Below, piece after piece: positions 32,879 through 40,170 of a stretch of 41,974 nucleotides of DNA (within the stretch, counting starts at the first letter, position 1; each line of letters starts with the position of its first letter). A model generated the notes under the pieces. It worked only from the letters and a program-made list of their open reading frames with translations, made no database searches and was not told the DNA's origin. The position numbers and the translations under genes are program-made. The DNA comes from Streptomyces alkaliterrae (GTDB lineage Bacteria; Actinomycetota; Actinomycetes; Streptomycetales; Streptomycetaceae), in contig NZ_VJYK02000010.1 of the NCBI RefSeq assembly GCF_007097205.2, forward strand, positions 1 to 41,974, read 5' to 3'.

Positions 32879-33772
32879 TTACCGGTTGACGGCTTGGCCT
32901 TCGCCGACGGTGGCTGTGGTTTGGGAGGAGCGGGTGGTGGTGAGGGTGCCGGATTCGCCGCCGCCGGCCCATTCGATGTCCCATGTCGCGGTGGCGGTGA
33001 TTGTGTACTTCCCGTCGGCCTGGCTGCCGGAGGTGGCCTTGTAGAGGTGGCCGCAGGTCGGGGAGTCCTGCCGGCCGTACGACGCCTGGTACGGAGTGCC
33101 CGGCCCGGTGCAGGTGACCCGACTGCCGTCACCCATGTCCCACACGATCTTGGAGACGCGGGCGGTGGCGGTGACCGTCACTCCGCCAGCGGAAGCGGTC
33201 GCGGTGTTCGGCCCGTAGGTGGTCGCCGAAGGGGTGGTCCACATCCACATCGGCATTCCCACCACGTACTTGCCGTCCGGCTTCGGGCTGGCGATCTGCG
33301 GGCCGCGCAACGCCATCCGGTCCACCGCCCGCTGCGCCAGCACGACAGGAGCGACCGTCGGTACCGGATCGCCATCGGCGACGAACACGAACCCGTCGAA
33401 GTCGGCGCCCGCGCCTTCGCCCACGCACGCCCGGAAGTACACCGACCCCTTCTTCGGGTCGGCCCCTGGCTCGTCCCAGATCGGGTGCTCAGGCGGCACG
33501 TCAGTCTTGATCATGTTGCACTCGACCTTGCTTCTCGACGTCGAGCTCCCCCCGCCGGCGGGCTGCGCCCCGGGCGTACCTCCTTCGACTCCTACCTCAA
33601 GGCAGAAGAACTTTCCGTCCATGCACTCTTGGGCATCCACCTTGGGTGGCGCAGCGGCAGCTGGTGACAGGTTGGCGAGCGCTATGCCGGCGGCGGCGAG
33701 CCACGTGCTGGCGACGGCCAGCGGCCGGGTCAGCACTTGCGTGCCTTGTTGTCGACCTTCGTGACGACCCAT
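32879..33772 (-). CDS. Secreted protein with a possible PKD-like domain
   Basis: 297 residues. A signal peptide (about 18-42, LAVASTWLAAAGIALANL then AAAAP) with an Ala-rich cleavage region and four or more cysteines outside. The second half (VTVTATARVSKIVWDMGDGS ... TCGHLYKATSG ... YTITATATWDIEW) has the WDMGDGS signature typical of PKD-like beta-sandwich domains. ATG at 33772 lies within the end of the upstream lipoprotein gene (43-base overlap). Expected outside the cell, maybe surface-attached with its two lipoprotein neighbours. Proteins like this are sometimes annotated ATP/GTP-binding, for which I see no motif. Confidence 0.75.
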   Translation of the reverse strand: MGRHEGRQQGTQVLTRPLAVASTWLAAAGIALANLSPAAAAPPKVDAQECMDGKFFCLEVGVEGGTPGAQPAGGGSSTSRSKVECNMIKTDVPPEHPIWDEPGADPKKGSVYFRACVGEGAGADFDGFVFVADGDPVPTVAPVVLAQRAVDRMALRGPQIASPKPDGKYVVGMPMWMWTTPSATTYGPNTATASAGGVTVTATARVSKIVWDMGDGSRVTCTGPGTPYQASYGRQDSPTCGHLYKATSGSQADGKYTITATATWDIEWAGGGESGTLTTTRSSQTTATVGEGQAVNR

Positions 33773-34347
33773 CGGTCATTCCCCCATTCCTCAACGGTGA
33801 CAACGCTGACGAATCGCATCAGTCTTTCCTTGGGAAGGATGACTGGCTCGCGTGTGGTCTTGTCGACGAGCCGCCAGCCGGAGATGTCGACGCAGTCGGT
33901 GATCGTCGCGACCGCACGGTAGTGCTTCTCTCGCTCTACCGAAGTGACTTCTGGCTGGAGATCCGGCTTACCCGTCGTAACCCGCCCCAGTTTCCGCATC
34001 GACTTGAGGTCATACTCGATCTCGGCGAGGGCCCGCAACGCGTGCGTCTCCTCTGCGGCCGTCCCCTTCGATGAGCCCTTGCTGTAGGCATCGACACGGG
34101 CAGCCCATGCAGCTCGATAGCCCTTCAGCGCAGCAGTTTCATCGGCGCTCAAGGTCTCAGTCTCACTCGGCTCTGGGTCCGGAGAAGGCGGTGTCGAGAC
34201 CGTAGGGGTCTCGCTACCGGCCTTCTCGGAGCTGGCGTCGTTGTTGCTTCCACAGGCGCTCAGCGCGGTGATCGTGCTGAGCGCCATGAGCATCGCAAGC
34301 GGACGTGTACGGCGGATGTTGTGGCGACGAGCGGCGCTGTGCGCCAT
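33730..34347 (-). CDS. Lipoprotein, paralogue of the one at 32236
   Basis: 205 residues. Lipobox LSAC near residue 32 after MLMALSTITA, a Pro/Ser/Thr linker (35-65), then the same domain as the other lipoprotein: LRALAEIEYDLKSMRKLG, ITDCVDISGW, RFVSVVTVEEW, RWVVTKVD and a final cysteine. ATG at 34347 has AGGGAGGGG upstream. First gene of the leftward surface-protein unit. The order lipoprotein, secreted protein, lipoprotein suggests duplication of the lipoprotein around the secreted gene. Confidence 0.8.
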   Translation of the reverse strand: MAHSAARRHNIRRTRPLAMLMALSTITALSACGSNNDASSEKAGSETPTVSTPPSPDPEPSETETLSADETAALKGYRAAWAARVDAYSKGSSKGTAAEETHALRALAEIEYDLKSMRKLGRVTTGKPDLQPEVTSVEREKHYRAVATITDCVDISGWRLVDKTTREPVILPKERLMRFVSVVTVEEWGNDRWVVTKVDNKARKC

Positions 34348-34550
34348 GAGTCCCCTCCCTGACTGCGACCGAGGCCTGTAGTGGAAAAGCTACGCTAGGC
34401 GACTTCCGAGGGTGCACCCGGAGGCGCTGAGTGGTTTGACGAACGCTGTGGCAGGCGGTTGTGGCTCTGAGATGCGTGCTCGACGTCGGTTCCGTCGTCT
34501 GACATCTACCGTCAGATCCGACACAGGGCTGAGAGTCCAAACAGACCGGG

Positions 34551-35915
34551 TCAGACGGTAGCCATGTCCACGAAACGGCTGTAGTGCAACTGACCGGCAA
34601 CTGTGATCGTCGCGAGCGGCCCGAACCTGTTTTTCTCGATTCCGAGGTCGACTTCGCCGGCACGCGGTGACTCCGGTTCCTCCATGTCGGGCCGCTCCAC
34701 CTTGATCACGACCGAAGCGTCGTTCTTGATCGCCCGTGATTCGCGCATGTACCCGTCGTCGTTGAGCTGGGACAGGGCGATGACGTGGCAGTCCAGCTCG
34801 ACCGCGAGGTTCTTCAAGCCGCGGGAGACGGAAGCGACGGCCTGCTCCCGGGTCATCGTGAGTCGCTGCTCGACCTCGACGAGCTGGAGGTAGTCGACCA
34901 CCAGAAGCTGGAGTCCGTCCGCGCGGGCGCAGGCTCGGGCCGACGCCGCGATGTCAGCCAAGGACGCGCCCTCGGGCCGGTAGACCCGCAACGGCAGCGT
35001 CCGGAAGAGCTCCTGCCCGAGCCGGTGCACGGTCTCCCAGCCCTCCGGGCTGAGGCCGCCCTGGTGGGTGAGGTGGTGAAGCGCGATCTTCCCCTCGGCG
35101 GCGACGATCTTCTGCATCAGCTCGGTGCTGCTCATCTCCAGGCTGGAGAACATCACCCGCGCCCCGGTCTTGGCAGCGGCCACGGCCGCGTTCAGCGCCA
35201 GCGTGGACTTACCCACACCGGACTGCGCCGCGATCACGGTGACGTTGCCCGGATGCATGCCCGAGGTGACCGCGTCCACGTCGGTGAAGCCGTAGGTGAG
35301 GCCCATCCTTCGGCCTTCCTGGATGGCCTCCAGCTCCTCGACGAACGGCAGGTACAGGTCCTTCACCGTGGGCGGAGCCTCGTGCAGGCCTGGGGTGCCC
35401 GCGATGATCTCGGTGAGCTGCTGCTCGACGAGTTCGCGTACTTCGCCCTCGTCGCCTTCCTCGCTGTACGCGTACTGCAAGATCCGCTGCGCGGACTCGA
35501 TCACCCCGCGCCGGTACGCCTTCGCCCGCACGATCTGGGCGTAGTGGGGCCCGTTCGCCGGCGTGGGAACGGACTGGGCGCAGGTGAGCAGGTAGCCGGT
35601 GCCGCCTACCCGGGCGAGTTCCCCTCGTCGGGTCAGCTCGTCGGCGACGGTGACGGCGTCGACCGGCTCGCCGGCTTTGTGCAGGGCGCAGATGGCGCGG
35701 TGGATGGTGCCGTGCGCGGGTCGGTAGTAGTCCTCGGCGACCAGGCCCGTCTCCAGGGTCTCGGTGAAGTACCGCTGGCTGGCTGTGCTCGGGCCGCCGG
35801 ACAGGAGCAGCGCACCGAGTACAGCTTGCTCGGCCTCGAGGTTCTGCGGCGGAGTGCGGGTGAACGCGCCGTCGTCAGGGGCGTGCTGGGACGGGATGGT
35901 AGCGATGGTGGACAC
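34551..35915 (-). CDS. DnaB-like replicative helicase (pSLA2 Rep2-like)
   Basis: 454 residues. N-terminal DnaB domain (NLEAEQAVLGALLL near 24), then the RecA-like core: Walker A AAQSGVGKSTLALN near 226-239, LEMSSTELMQKI, Walker B LLVVDYLQL near 338-346, VALSQLN-type motif (IALSQLNDD) and a final arginine-finger region (LGIEKNRFGP). It unwinds DNA ahead of the replication fork. GTG at 35915 with AGGAGAG upstream. It lies 79 bases downstream of the iteron-bearing initiator gene, as in the rep1/rep2 arrangement of pSLA2, whose second gene is helicase-like. Confidence 0.93.
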   Translation of the reverse strand: MSTIATIPSQHAPDDGAFTRTPPQNLEAEQAVLGALLLSGGPSTASQRYFTETLETGLVAEDYYRPAHGTIHRAICALHKAGEPVDAVTVADELTRRGELARVGGTGYLLTCAQSVPTPANGPHYAQIVRAKAYRRGVIESAQRILQYAYSEEGDEGEVRELVEQQLTEIIAGTPGLHEAPPTVKDLYLPFVEELEAIQEGRRMGLTYGFTDVDAVTSGMHPGNVTVIAAQSGVGKSTLALNAAVAAAKTGARVMFSSLEMSSTELMQKIVAAEGKIALHHLTHQGGLSPEGWETVHRLGQELFRTLPLRVYRPEGASLADIAASARACARADGLQLLVVDYLQLVEVEQRLTMTREQAVASVSRGLKNLAVELDCHVIALSQLNDDGYMRESRAIKNDASVVIKVERPDMEEPESPRAGEVDLGIEKNRFGPLATITVAGQLHYSRFVDMATV

Positions 35916-35994
35916 TTGGGGCTCTCCTGTTCGGTCGAGCGTTCAGGGGATGGCGGGCCGCTCCCGGGGCATGGGGGCGGCCCGCACCTGGTTC

Positions 35995-37065
35995 TCAGTC
36001 AGGTACGGCCAGGGCGCAGGGGACACAGCCTCGGCGGTAGCGGTCGGGGTGTTTCGGGCACCGCTCGCGGCCGCCGGCGCCCGGTGACGCAGCACCATCA
36101 GCGCCTGCTCTCGCGCTGGTGGTCCGCGTGACCTTGGTGTAGAGCCGAAGGTCTTCCACCCAGCCGTACAGGCACTTTGTCCACGACTTCGCACCGCTGA
36201 CGTTCTTGAAGATCTCCGCCTCCAGCTGGACCCGCTGGGCGTCGTCCATCTCCGTCAGCTGCGGCCAGCCCTGGTCACGCATCGCCCGCAGGAGCCGGGG
36301 CGCGCACTTGCGGGCGGTAGCCGCACCCGCCTGCCAGCGCTCCATGTGCTGAAGGAACCGCGCGGCAGCGGCCAGCTCCTTGGAGGAGAACTCCGCCGCC
36401 GCCTCCTCCTCCTTCTGTGGCGAGAGGGCTGGGGGCGCGCTGGTGGGACTGGAGGAAGGAGGAGGAGGAGGATCCTCCTCCTCCGGGGGGTGTGGGGGGT
36501 GCGGTCCGAAGTGCGGGTTTCCCGCACTTCGGCTCTGACCTGCGGAAACGCGGGTTTCCGAACTGCGGGAAACCCGCACTTCGGGTCCGGTTGGCGGGAA
36601 ACCCGCAGTTCGGCTCTGACCTGCGGAAATGCGGGTTTCCCGCGCTTCGAACGTGTTCGGATCGCGGATTTCCCGCATTTCGGCTCCCACCGGCATCGAC
36701 TCGGTGATGCCCAGGTCGACGTAGTGCTGGTTGTTGGCCGGGTTTCGGTAGACGCGAGTCACCCATGTCGGGCGCTGCGCGACCGGGTCGTAGACGGGGA
36801 CGCGGGCGAGGTGGCCGGCCTTGGTCAGGCGACCGGAGATCGCCTTATACCGGTCCTTGCCCATCTTCCAGCCCTGAGCCTGCAGGTCCTTGCGGATGGC
36901 CTCCATGGTCGAGGGGAGCCGCGGGTCGCGGAGTAGGAGCTCCGCGAGGACGCCGATGTCCTCGGGCTGCAACCCCTCACTGCGGACCAACTCACGCCGC
37001 AGGACTACTTCTTCGGGGGGCTCCCAGCCTCGCTCCAGGTAGCTGTTGTCGAACTCGTCTGTCAC
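35995..37065 (-). CDS. Plasmid replication initiator containing internal iterons (pSLA2 Rep1-like)
   Basis: 356 residues. N-terminal winged-helix domain (about 28-110: IGVLAELLLRDPRLPSTME ... YKAISGRLTKAGHLARV). The middle, coded by the iteron cluster, has protein repeats (ETRISAGQSRTAGFP and ETRVSAGQSRSAGNP), then a Pro/Glu stretch. A helical domain (about 225-300) and a C-terminal zinc-like end CPKHPDRYRRGCVPC. By analogy with pSLA2 Rep1 and phage lambda O, it should bind its own iterons and recruit the helicase. ATG overlaps the stop of the small gene upstream (ATGA). The sequence resemblance to Rep1 was not tested; the analogy is architectural. Confidence 0.85.
   Translation of the reverse strand: MTDEFDNSYLERGWEPPEEVVLRRELVRSEGLQPEDIGVLAELLLRDPRLPSTMEAIRKDLQAQGWKMGKDRYKAISGRLTKAGHLARVPVYDPVAQRPTWVTRVYRNPANNQHYVDLGITESMPVGAEMREIRDPNTFEARETRISAGQSRTAGFPPTGPEVRVSRSSETRVSAGQSRSAGNPHFGPHPPHPPEEEDPPPPPSSSPTSAPPALSPQKEEEAAAEFSSKELAAAARFLQHMERWQAGAATARKCAPRLLRAMRDQGWPQLTEMDDAQRVQLEAEIFKNVSGAKSWTKCLYGWVEDLRLYTKVTRTTSARAGADGAASPGAGGRERCPKHPDRYRRGCVPCALAVPD
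36506..36676. repeat. Iteron cluster inside the initiator gene (probable replication origin)
   Basis: Six copies of the 13-mer GCGGGTTTCCCGC or its reverse form GCGGGAAACCCGC: 36513, 36550 (partial, 11 bases), 36565, 36594, 36631 and 36664 (one mismatch). The first is extended to a perfect 12+3+12 inverted repeat (36506-36532). A block of about 33 bases starting TTCGGCTCTGACCTGC occurs at 36528 and 36609, 81 bases apart, i.e. 27 codons. Confidence 0.92.
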
Positions 37066-37460
37066 AGGTCCCCACCGTCCGGCACAGTCGCGATCAGGCC
37101 GTTGCTGGTGAGGAAGCGGACGGCCTCATCGACCTGGGTGAGGGCCACCGGGGTCACACCGTCGATGTCATACATGCCCATAGCGGTGAGGTCAGCCCAG
37201 ATGGCCCGCGCAGTGAGCGGCCGTCCATCCCTTTCACGGAGCCGCCAGTGCATGAGCACGACCAGGCGCAGCGGCTCGGGAGAGCACGCTTCGAACTCTG
37301 CACGGGTGAGCCTGATGCCGTCCTCGGCATCGTCATCAGGCTCGTCCGCCCGCACGATGAGGGCGTTCTCAAAGTCGAAGTCGTCCGACTCGTTGTCGAG
37401 ACGGGCTTCGGCGGCGGAGGGAGGCGCGGCATTGGAAAGCGAAGAGTTCGGGTGGTGCAT
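37062..37460 (-). CDS. Small winged-helix protein at the head of the replication operon
   Basis: 132 residues. The first ~55 are acidic and disordered; the rest (LVVLMHWRLRERDGRPLTAR ... VDEAVRFLTSNGLIATVP) looks like a winged helix. ATG at 37460 has AGGAAGG 11 bases upstream. Its stop overlaps the initiator start, so the two are coupled. A replication accessory or copy-control role is likely from position only. Confidence 0.75.
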   Translation of the reverse strand: MHHPNSSLSNAAPPSAAEARLDNESDDFDFENALIVRADEPDDDAEDGIRLTRAEFEACSPEPLRLVVLMHWRLRERDGRPLTARAIWADLTAMGMYDIDGVTPVALTQVDEAVRFLTSNGLIATVPDGGDL

Positions 37461-37517
37461 GGGTCGTCCTTCCTGTGACCCGAATGCGCTGTCGCCGCTC
37501 TCCTGGCTGTCAGGGTT

Positions 37518-37532
37518 GGCTAGCCCTAGGGC
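37518..37532. promoter_or_regulatory. Candidate GntR2 site upstream of the replication operon
   Basis: GGCTAGCCCTAGGGC, combining the palindromes GGCTAGCC and CCCTAGGG, lies about 60 bases before the start of the small winged-helix gene. The GGCTAGCC core is shared with GGGCTAGCCC at 39835-39844 beside GntR2. Confidence 0.5.
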
Positions 37533-37584
37533 TGCCGACCCCTTACGATCGAACTGAGACGACCCCGCGCATGCGGGTCTGTGA

Positions 37585-37627
37585 AGCCCGGCCCCCCGGA
37601 ATCTTGGCGGATGAAGGGGGTCGGGCT
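37585..37627 (-). terminator. Hairpin between the first GntR gene and the replication operon
   Basis: AGCCCGGCCCCC pairs with the distal GGGGGTCGGGCT (12 bp including one G-T pair) around a 19-base loop. It lies 105 bases beyond the GntR1 stop and upstream of the replication operon, which it would insulate from read-through. Confidence 0.6.
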
Positions 37628-37731
37628 CTTTCCTTGTCTGGTTTAGTAGAACCCTAGCTGCTAGTCATCAGCCGATGACGGGGCGTTGTGGTTCACGCAC
37701 CCACGTGCTGCAGCCGGGGGCCTCAGCGGTG

Positions 37732-38463
37732 TCACGCCTTGGAGCGGAGGGGCGTCGACCAGCGGAGGATGGCTGATCCTCCGACGACTTTTACTGCCAC
37801 CTCCACTACACGCCCGTCCGTCAGCGACACGGTGCGGACGACCTGGGTCACTACTACGTCTCCAGCTGTCAGGCCAAGGGCTGTCTTCTCCTGTTCAGTC
37901 GCGAGGCGAGAGGTCACCTCTTCCAGTACCTCTTCCTGTGGCACTCCTAGCCGCTCTGCCGCTAGCTCTCGTGACCCGCCAGTAGAAACTGGTTCGGTCA
38001 GCTCGGGTGTCACGGCGATTACGTAGGCGGGGTAGTAGGAACTGCTGAGGTGTAGTGGTACACCACCCCGACTCACGATGCGCCGACGAACGTGCACCGG
38101 CGTGCCGGGGGATACGTCAAGGCGCGGTGCCACCAGTTCGTCGGCGCCCACTGTGCCGACTTCCACGATGTGGGAAGTCTCATCGCCGCCGAGGGCGCGG
38201 CCGGTGGTCTCATGCATCTGAACTCGTGCGGCGATGTTGCTGCTAACCGGTCCGGCGACGACAGTCCCTACTCCGGCCTTGGCGAGTGTCAGACCCTCCA
38301 GCTTGAGTTTCTTGTAAGCCCGGTTGGCCGTCGTCTGCGCCACGCCGAACTGGGCACAGACCTCCCGCAGTGACGGCAACGTGTCGCCGGGCGACAGCTC
38401 TCCGGTCTGAATCTTCTTACGGTAGTGCGCCGCGATGTCCGCATAGCCGGTGGTCTCGGGCAT
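37732..38463 (-). CDS. GntR-family regulator 1 (UTRA type)
   Basis: 243 residues. N-terminal winged helix (about 5-72: YADIAAHYRKKIQTGELSPG, DTLPSLREVCAQFGVAQTT) and a C-terminal UTRA effector domain (about 95-240). The architecture matches KorSA/KorA-type repressors of Streptomyces plasmids, which silence transfer or replication genes. ATG at 38463 follows GGGAGGG. Three copies of a GGTGT-N6-ACACC-like site occur in and upstream of the gene, suggesting self-control. Confidence 0.88.
   Translation of the reverse strand: MPETTGYADIAAHYRKKIQTGELSPGDTLPSLREVCAQFGVAQTTANRAYKKLKLEGLTLAKAGVGTVVAGPVSSNIAARVQMHETTGRALGGDETSHIVEVGTVGADELVAPRLDVSPGTPVHVRRRIVSRGGVPLHLSSSYYPAYVIAVTPELTEPVSTGGSRELAAERLGVPQEEVLEEVTSRLATEQEKTALGLTAGDVVVTQVVRTVSLTDGRVVEVAVKVVGGSAILRWSTPLRSKA
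38049..38064. promoter_or_regulatory. GGTGT-N6-ACACC site within the GntR1 coding sequence
   Basis: GGTGTAGTGGTACACC, perfect 5-bp arms with a 6-base spacer. Nearly identical to the site at 38500; an intragenic operator copy. Confidence 0.5.
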
Positions 38464-38499
38464 AGCCCTCCCTTCTAGTGGTGCGCTGCTGCATCTTCA

Positions 38500-38515
38500 G
38501 GTGTGGCGGTACACC
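38500..38515. promoter_or_regulatory. Candidate GntR1 operator
   Basis: GGTGTGGCGGTACACC, arms GGTGT/ACACC with a 6-base spacer, 37 bases upstream of the GntR1 start. Confidence 0.6.
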
Positions 38516-38563
38516 ACGAGGCTATCTCACGCGGTTTTCCATCGCTACCACTAGCGCGCACGA

Positions 38564-38579
38564 CGTGTAGTGGTCTACC
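38564..38579. promoter_or_regulatory. Second, weaker GntR1-type operator
   Basis: CGTGTAGTGGTCTACC, two mismatches to the consensus formed by the sites at 38049 and 38500. Confidence 0.45.
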
Positions 38580-38635
38580 TTGTAGTCGCATCGCCCACTC
38601 ACGGCAATGGCGATGCCGCTCTGTGTCATGCCTGT

Positions 38636-38924
38636 TACGCAAGCACTGCCCTGAGCCCGCGCGGCTCACCTGCACAGGATCTGCTGAGCGCCTGGTGACA
38701 ACCCCGGGCCGGCCCACGAAGAGCGGCCGGACGAACCCGGGAGGTGACAGGAAGCAGCAGTACATACGGCAGCCGACTGTCCCATTCGGGGTGACGAGTA
38801 CGACGCGGTCCCTCGACGACAGCCAGGCAAGCCATCCATCGCAGCCGTTGCGCTGCCCGCCCCTCACAGGCCCCCTGCACCACGCGGCGGTCTGCGGCGG
38901 ACGGAGAACGCAACAGCAAGGGAG
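38636..38924. repeat. Leader direct repeat, copy 1
   Basis: About 289 bases, roughly 90% identical by eye to 39867-40161, in the same orientation. It starts TACGCAAGCACTGCCCTG and ends with GCAAGGGAG, the ribosome site used by the gene after copy 2. Here it is followed by no credible rightward gene; the opposing GntR2 gene begins its end 66 bases on. Confidence 0.9.
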
Positions 38925-38990
38925 CGGGACATGCGAGAGAAGCAGGCTTCTCCAAGGTTGGCCGAGGCGAAACTGCGTCCGAGGGGCGGC

Positions 38991-39755
38991 TTATGGCGTT
39001 CTGTCAGCGGTGAGTGGCAGGTCGTCGTATGCGAGCTGGATGCGGTCGGCTGCGGCGGTGGCGCGCAGGAGCTCGAGTACGCGACCGTCGGGGCCCTTGG
39101 TGAGGCGCTGGACGGCGAGAACGGGGACTTTGCCGCCGATCTTGAGTTGAGCTGCCTCGCTGGCCGTCGGCATGCGCGAGTCGACCTGTTCGCTGGCGGT
39201 GGTTGGGGGGTAGCCGGCGGCGGTGAGCGCGCTGTAAATGCCGCCGACGATCTTTCCGTCTGCGGTGAGGCCGGCTTCGTCTGCGAGGTGGGCCGGGTAC
39301 CAGGCCTGCTGCACCTGAACGACATCATCGGTGCCGATGGTGGCGTGCCGGCGCCGGTAGAGCAGTTGCGTGTCGGCGGGAACGCCCAGCAGGGTGGCGA
39401 CGTCGAGCGGTCCGTGCTCTCGCGCGACACGCACCACCTTCATCTGTCCGTCGAGTCCTTGCTCGGCACAGGCTGTTTCCCACGGCCCCTTGGGGTTGCC
39501 GGGCTGGAGAGCGCGGTGGTACCTGGCCAGGGAGATGCGCACGCGGGTTCTGCTGCGGACGATCGTTCCACCCTTGCCCATGGTGACGACCAGCCCCTCG
39601 TCGGCGAGTACGCCGATGGCGTCTCGCACGGTCTGCCGGGACAGTCCGTACTCATCGATGAGATCGACGATCCGCGGCAGCGTCTCGCCAGGGCGGAACT
39701 CGCCCCCGTTGATTCGCTGTCGCAGCTCGTCTGCCAGGTCTCGGTAGCCGCGCAC
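38991..39755 (-). CDS. GntR-family regulator 2 (UTRA type)
   Basis: 254 residues. Winged helix (about 2-66: YRDLADELRQRINGGEFRPG, ETLPRIVDLIDEYGLSRQT) and UTRA domain (about 85-250). Clearly of the same superfamily as GntR1 but divergent in sequence. GTG at 39755 follows GGGAGG with ideal spacing. Its upstream region has the palindromes at 39812-39823 and 39835-39844. Likely a Kor-type repressor of the rightward genes and perhaps of replication. Confidence 0.88.
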   Translation of the reverse strand: MRGYRDLADELRQRINGGEFRPGETLPRIVDLIDEYGLSRQTVRDAIGVLADEGLVVTMGKGGTIVRSRTRVRISLARYHRALQPGNPKGPWETACAEQGLDGQMKVVRVAREHGPLDVATLLGVPADTQLLYRRRHATIGTDDVVQVQQAWYPAHLADEAGLTADGKIVGGIYSALTAAGYPPTTASEQVDSRMPTASEAAQLKIGGKVPVLAVQRLTKGPDGRVLELLRATAAADRIQLAYDDLPLTADRTP

Positions 39756-39799
39756 CTCAACCTCCCTTCGAAAGGTTCTGCGTTAAAGGCTATCTCCTA

Positions 39800-39805
39800 T
39801 TGACA
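39800..39805 (+). promoter_or_regulatory. -35 element of the rightward leader promoter
   Basis: TTGACA in an AT-rich pocket; a -10 such as ATCCTA lies 18-19 bases downstream. It is overlapped by the candidate GntR2 sites, so repression would be direct. Confidence 0.55.
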
Positions 39806-39811
39806 AGGTTT

Positions 39812-39844
39812 GGGGATAGCCCCATCCTACTTAAGGGCTAGCCC
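39812..39844. promoter_or_regulatory. Candidate GntR2 operator pair
   Basis: GGGGATAGCCCC (39812-39823, near-palindrome) and GGGCTAGCCC (39835-39844, perfect), 23 bases apart, overlying the rightward promoter and about 57-80 bases before the GntR2 start. Confidence 0.6.
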
Positions 39845-39866
39845 CTACGTACGGTGTCGAAGCCGC

Positions 39867-40161
39867 TACGCAAGCACTGCCCTGGGCCTGTACGGCTCGC
39901 CTGCACAGGATCTGCTGAGCGCCTGGTGACGACCCCGGGCCGGCCCGCGAAGAGCGGCCGGACGAATCCGGGAGGTGACAGGAAGCAGCAGTACATACGG
40001 CCACTGGCTGTCCCGTTCGGGGTGACGAGTACGACGCGGTCCCTCGACGACAGCCAGGTAAGCCACCCACCGCAGCCGTTGCGCTGCCCGCCCCTCACAG
40101 ACCTCCCCCGCACCACACGACGGTCTGCGGCGGACGGAGAACGCAACAGCCAGCAAGGGAG
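39867..40161. repeat. Leader direct repeat, copy 2
   Basis: About 295 bases, partner of 38636-38924. It runs from the GntR2-controlled promoter to the ribosome site of the gene at 40171, so it behaves as an untranslated leader. Frames are open on several strands in both copies, but none shows clear coding signals, and small insertions (for example 4 bases near 40151) break the frame between copies. Confidence 0.9.
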
Positions 40162-40170
40162 ACAACGAAC

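Larger units (their letters stand above)
38464..38635. promoter_or_regulatory. Promoter region of GntR1 and of the first leader repeat
   Basis: Less GC-rich than its surroundings. Contains the sites at 38500 and 38564 and GGCTATCTC near 38520, a string also found upstream of GntR2 (39789). It likely drives GntR1 leftward and the first leader repeat rightward. Confidence 0.5.

Noticed and set aside
32879..33772. Annotation of the secreted protein as ATP/GTP-binding
   Set aside because: No Walker motifs; a signal peptide and a PKD-like WDMGDGS segment point to a surface protein.
38931..39803. Rightward 290-codon frame after leader copy 1
   Set aside because: Fully antisense to GntR2, whose winged helix, UTRA domain and ribosome site are convincing; the ATG is only suggestive because the leader ends with a ribosome site.
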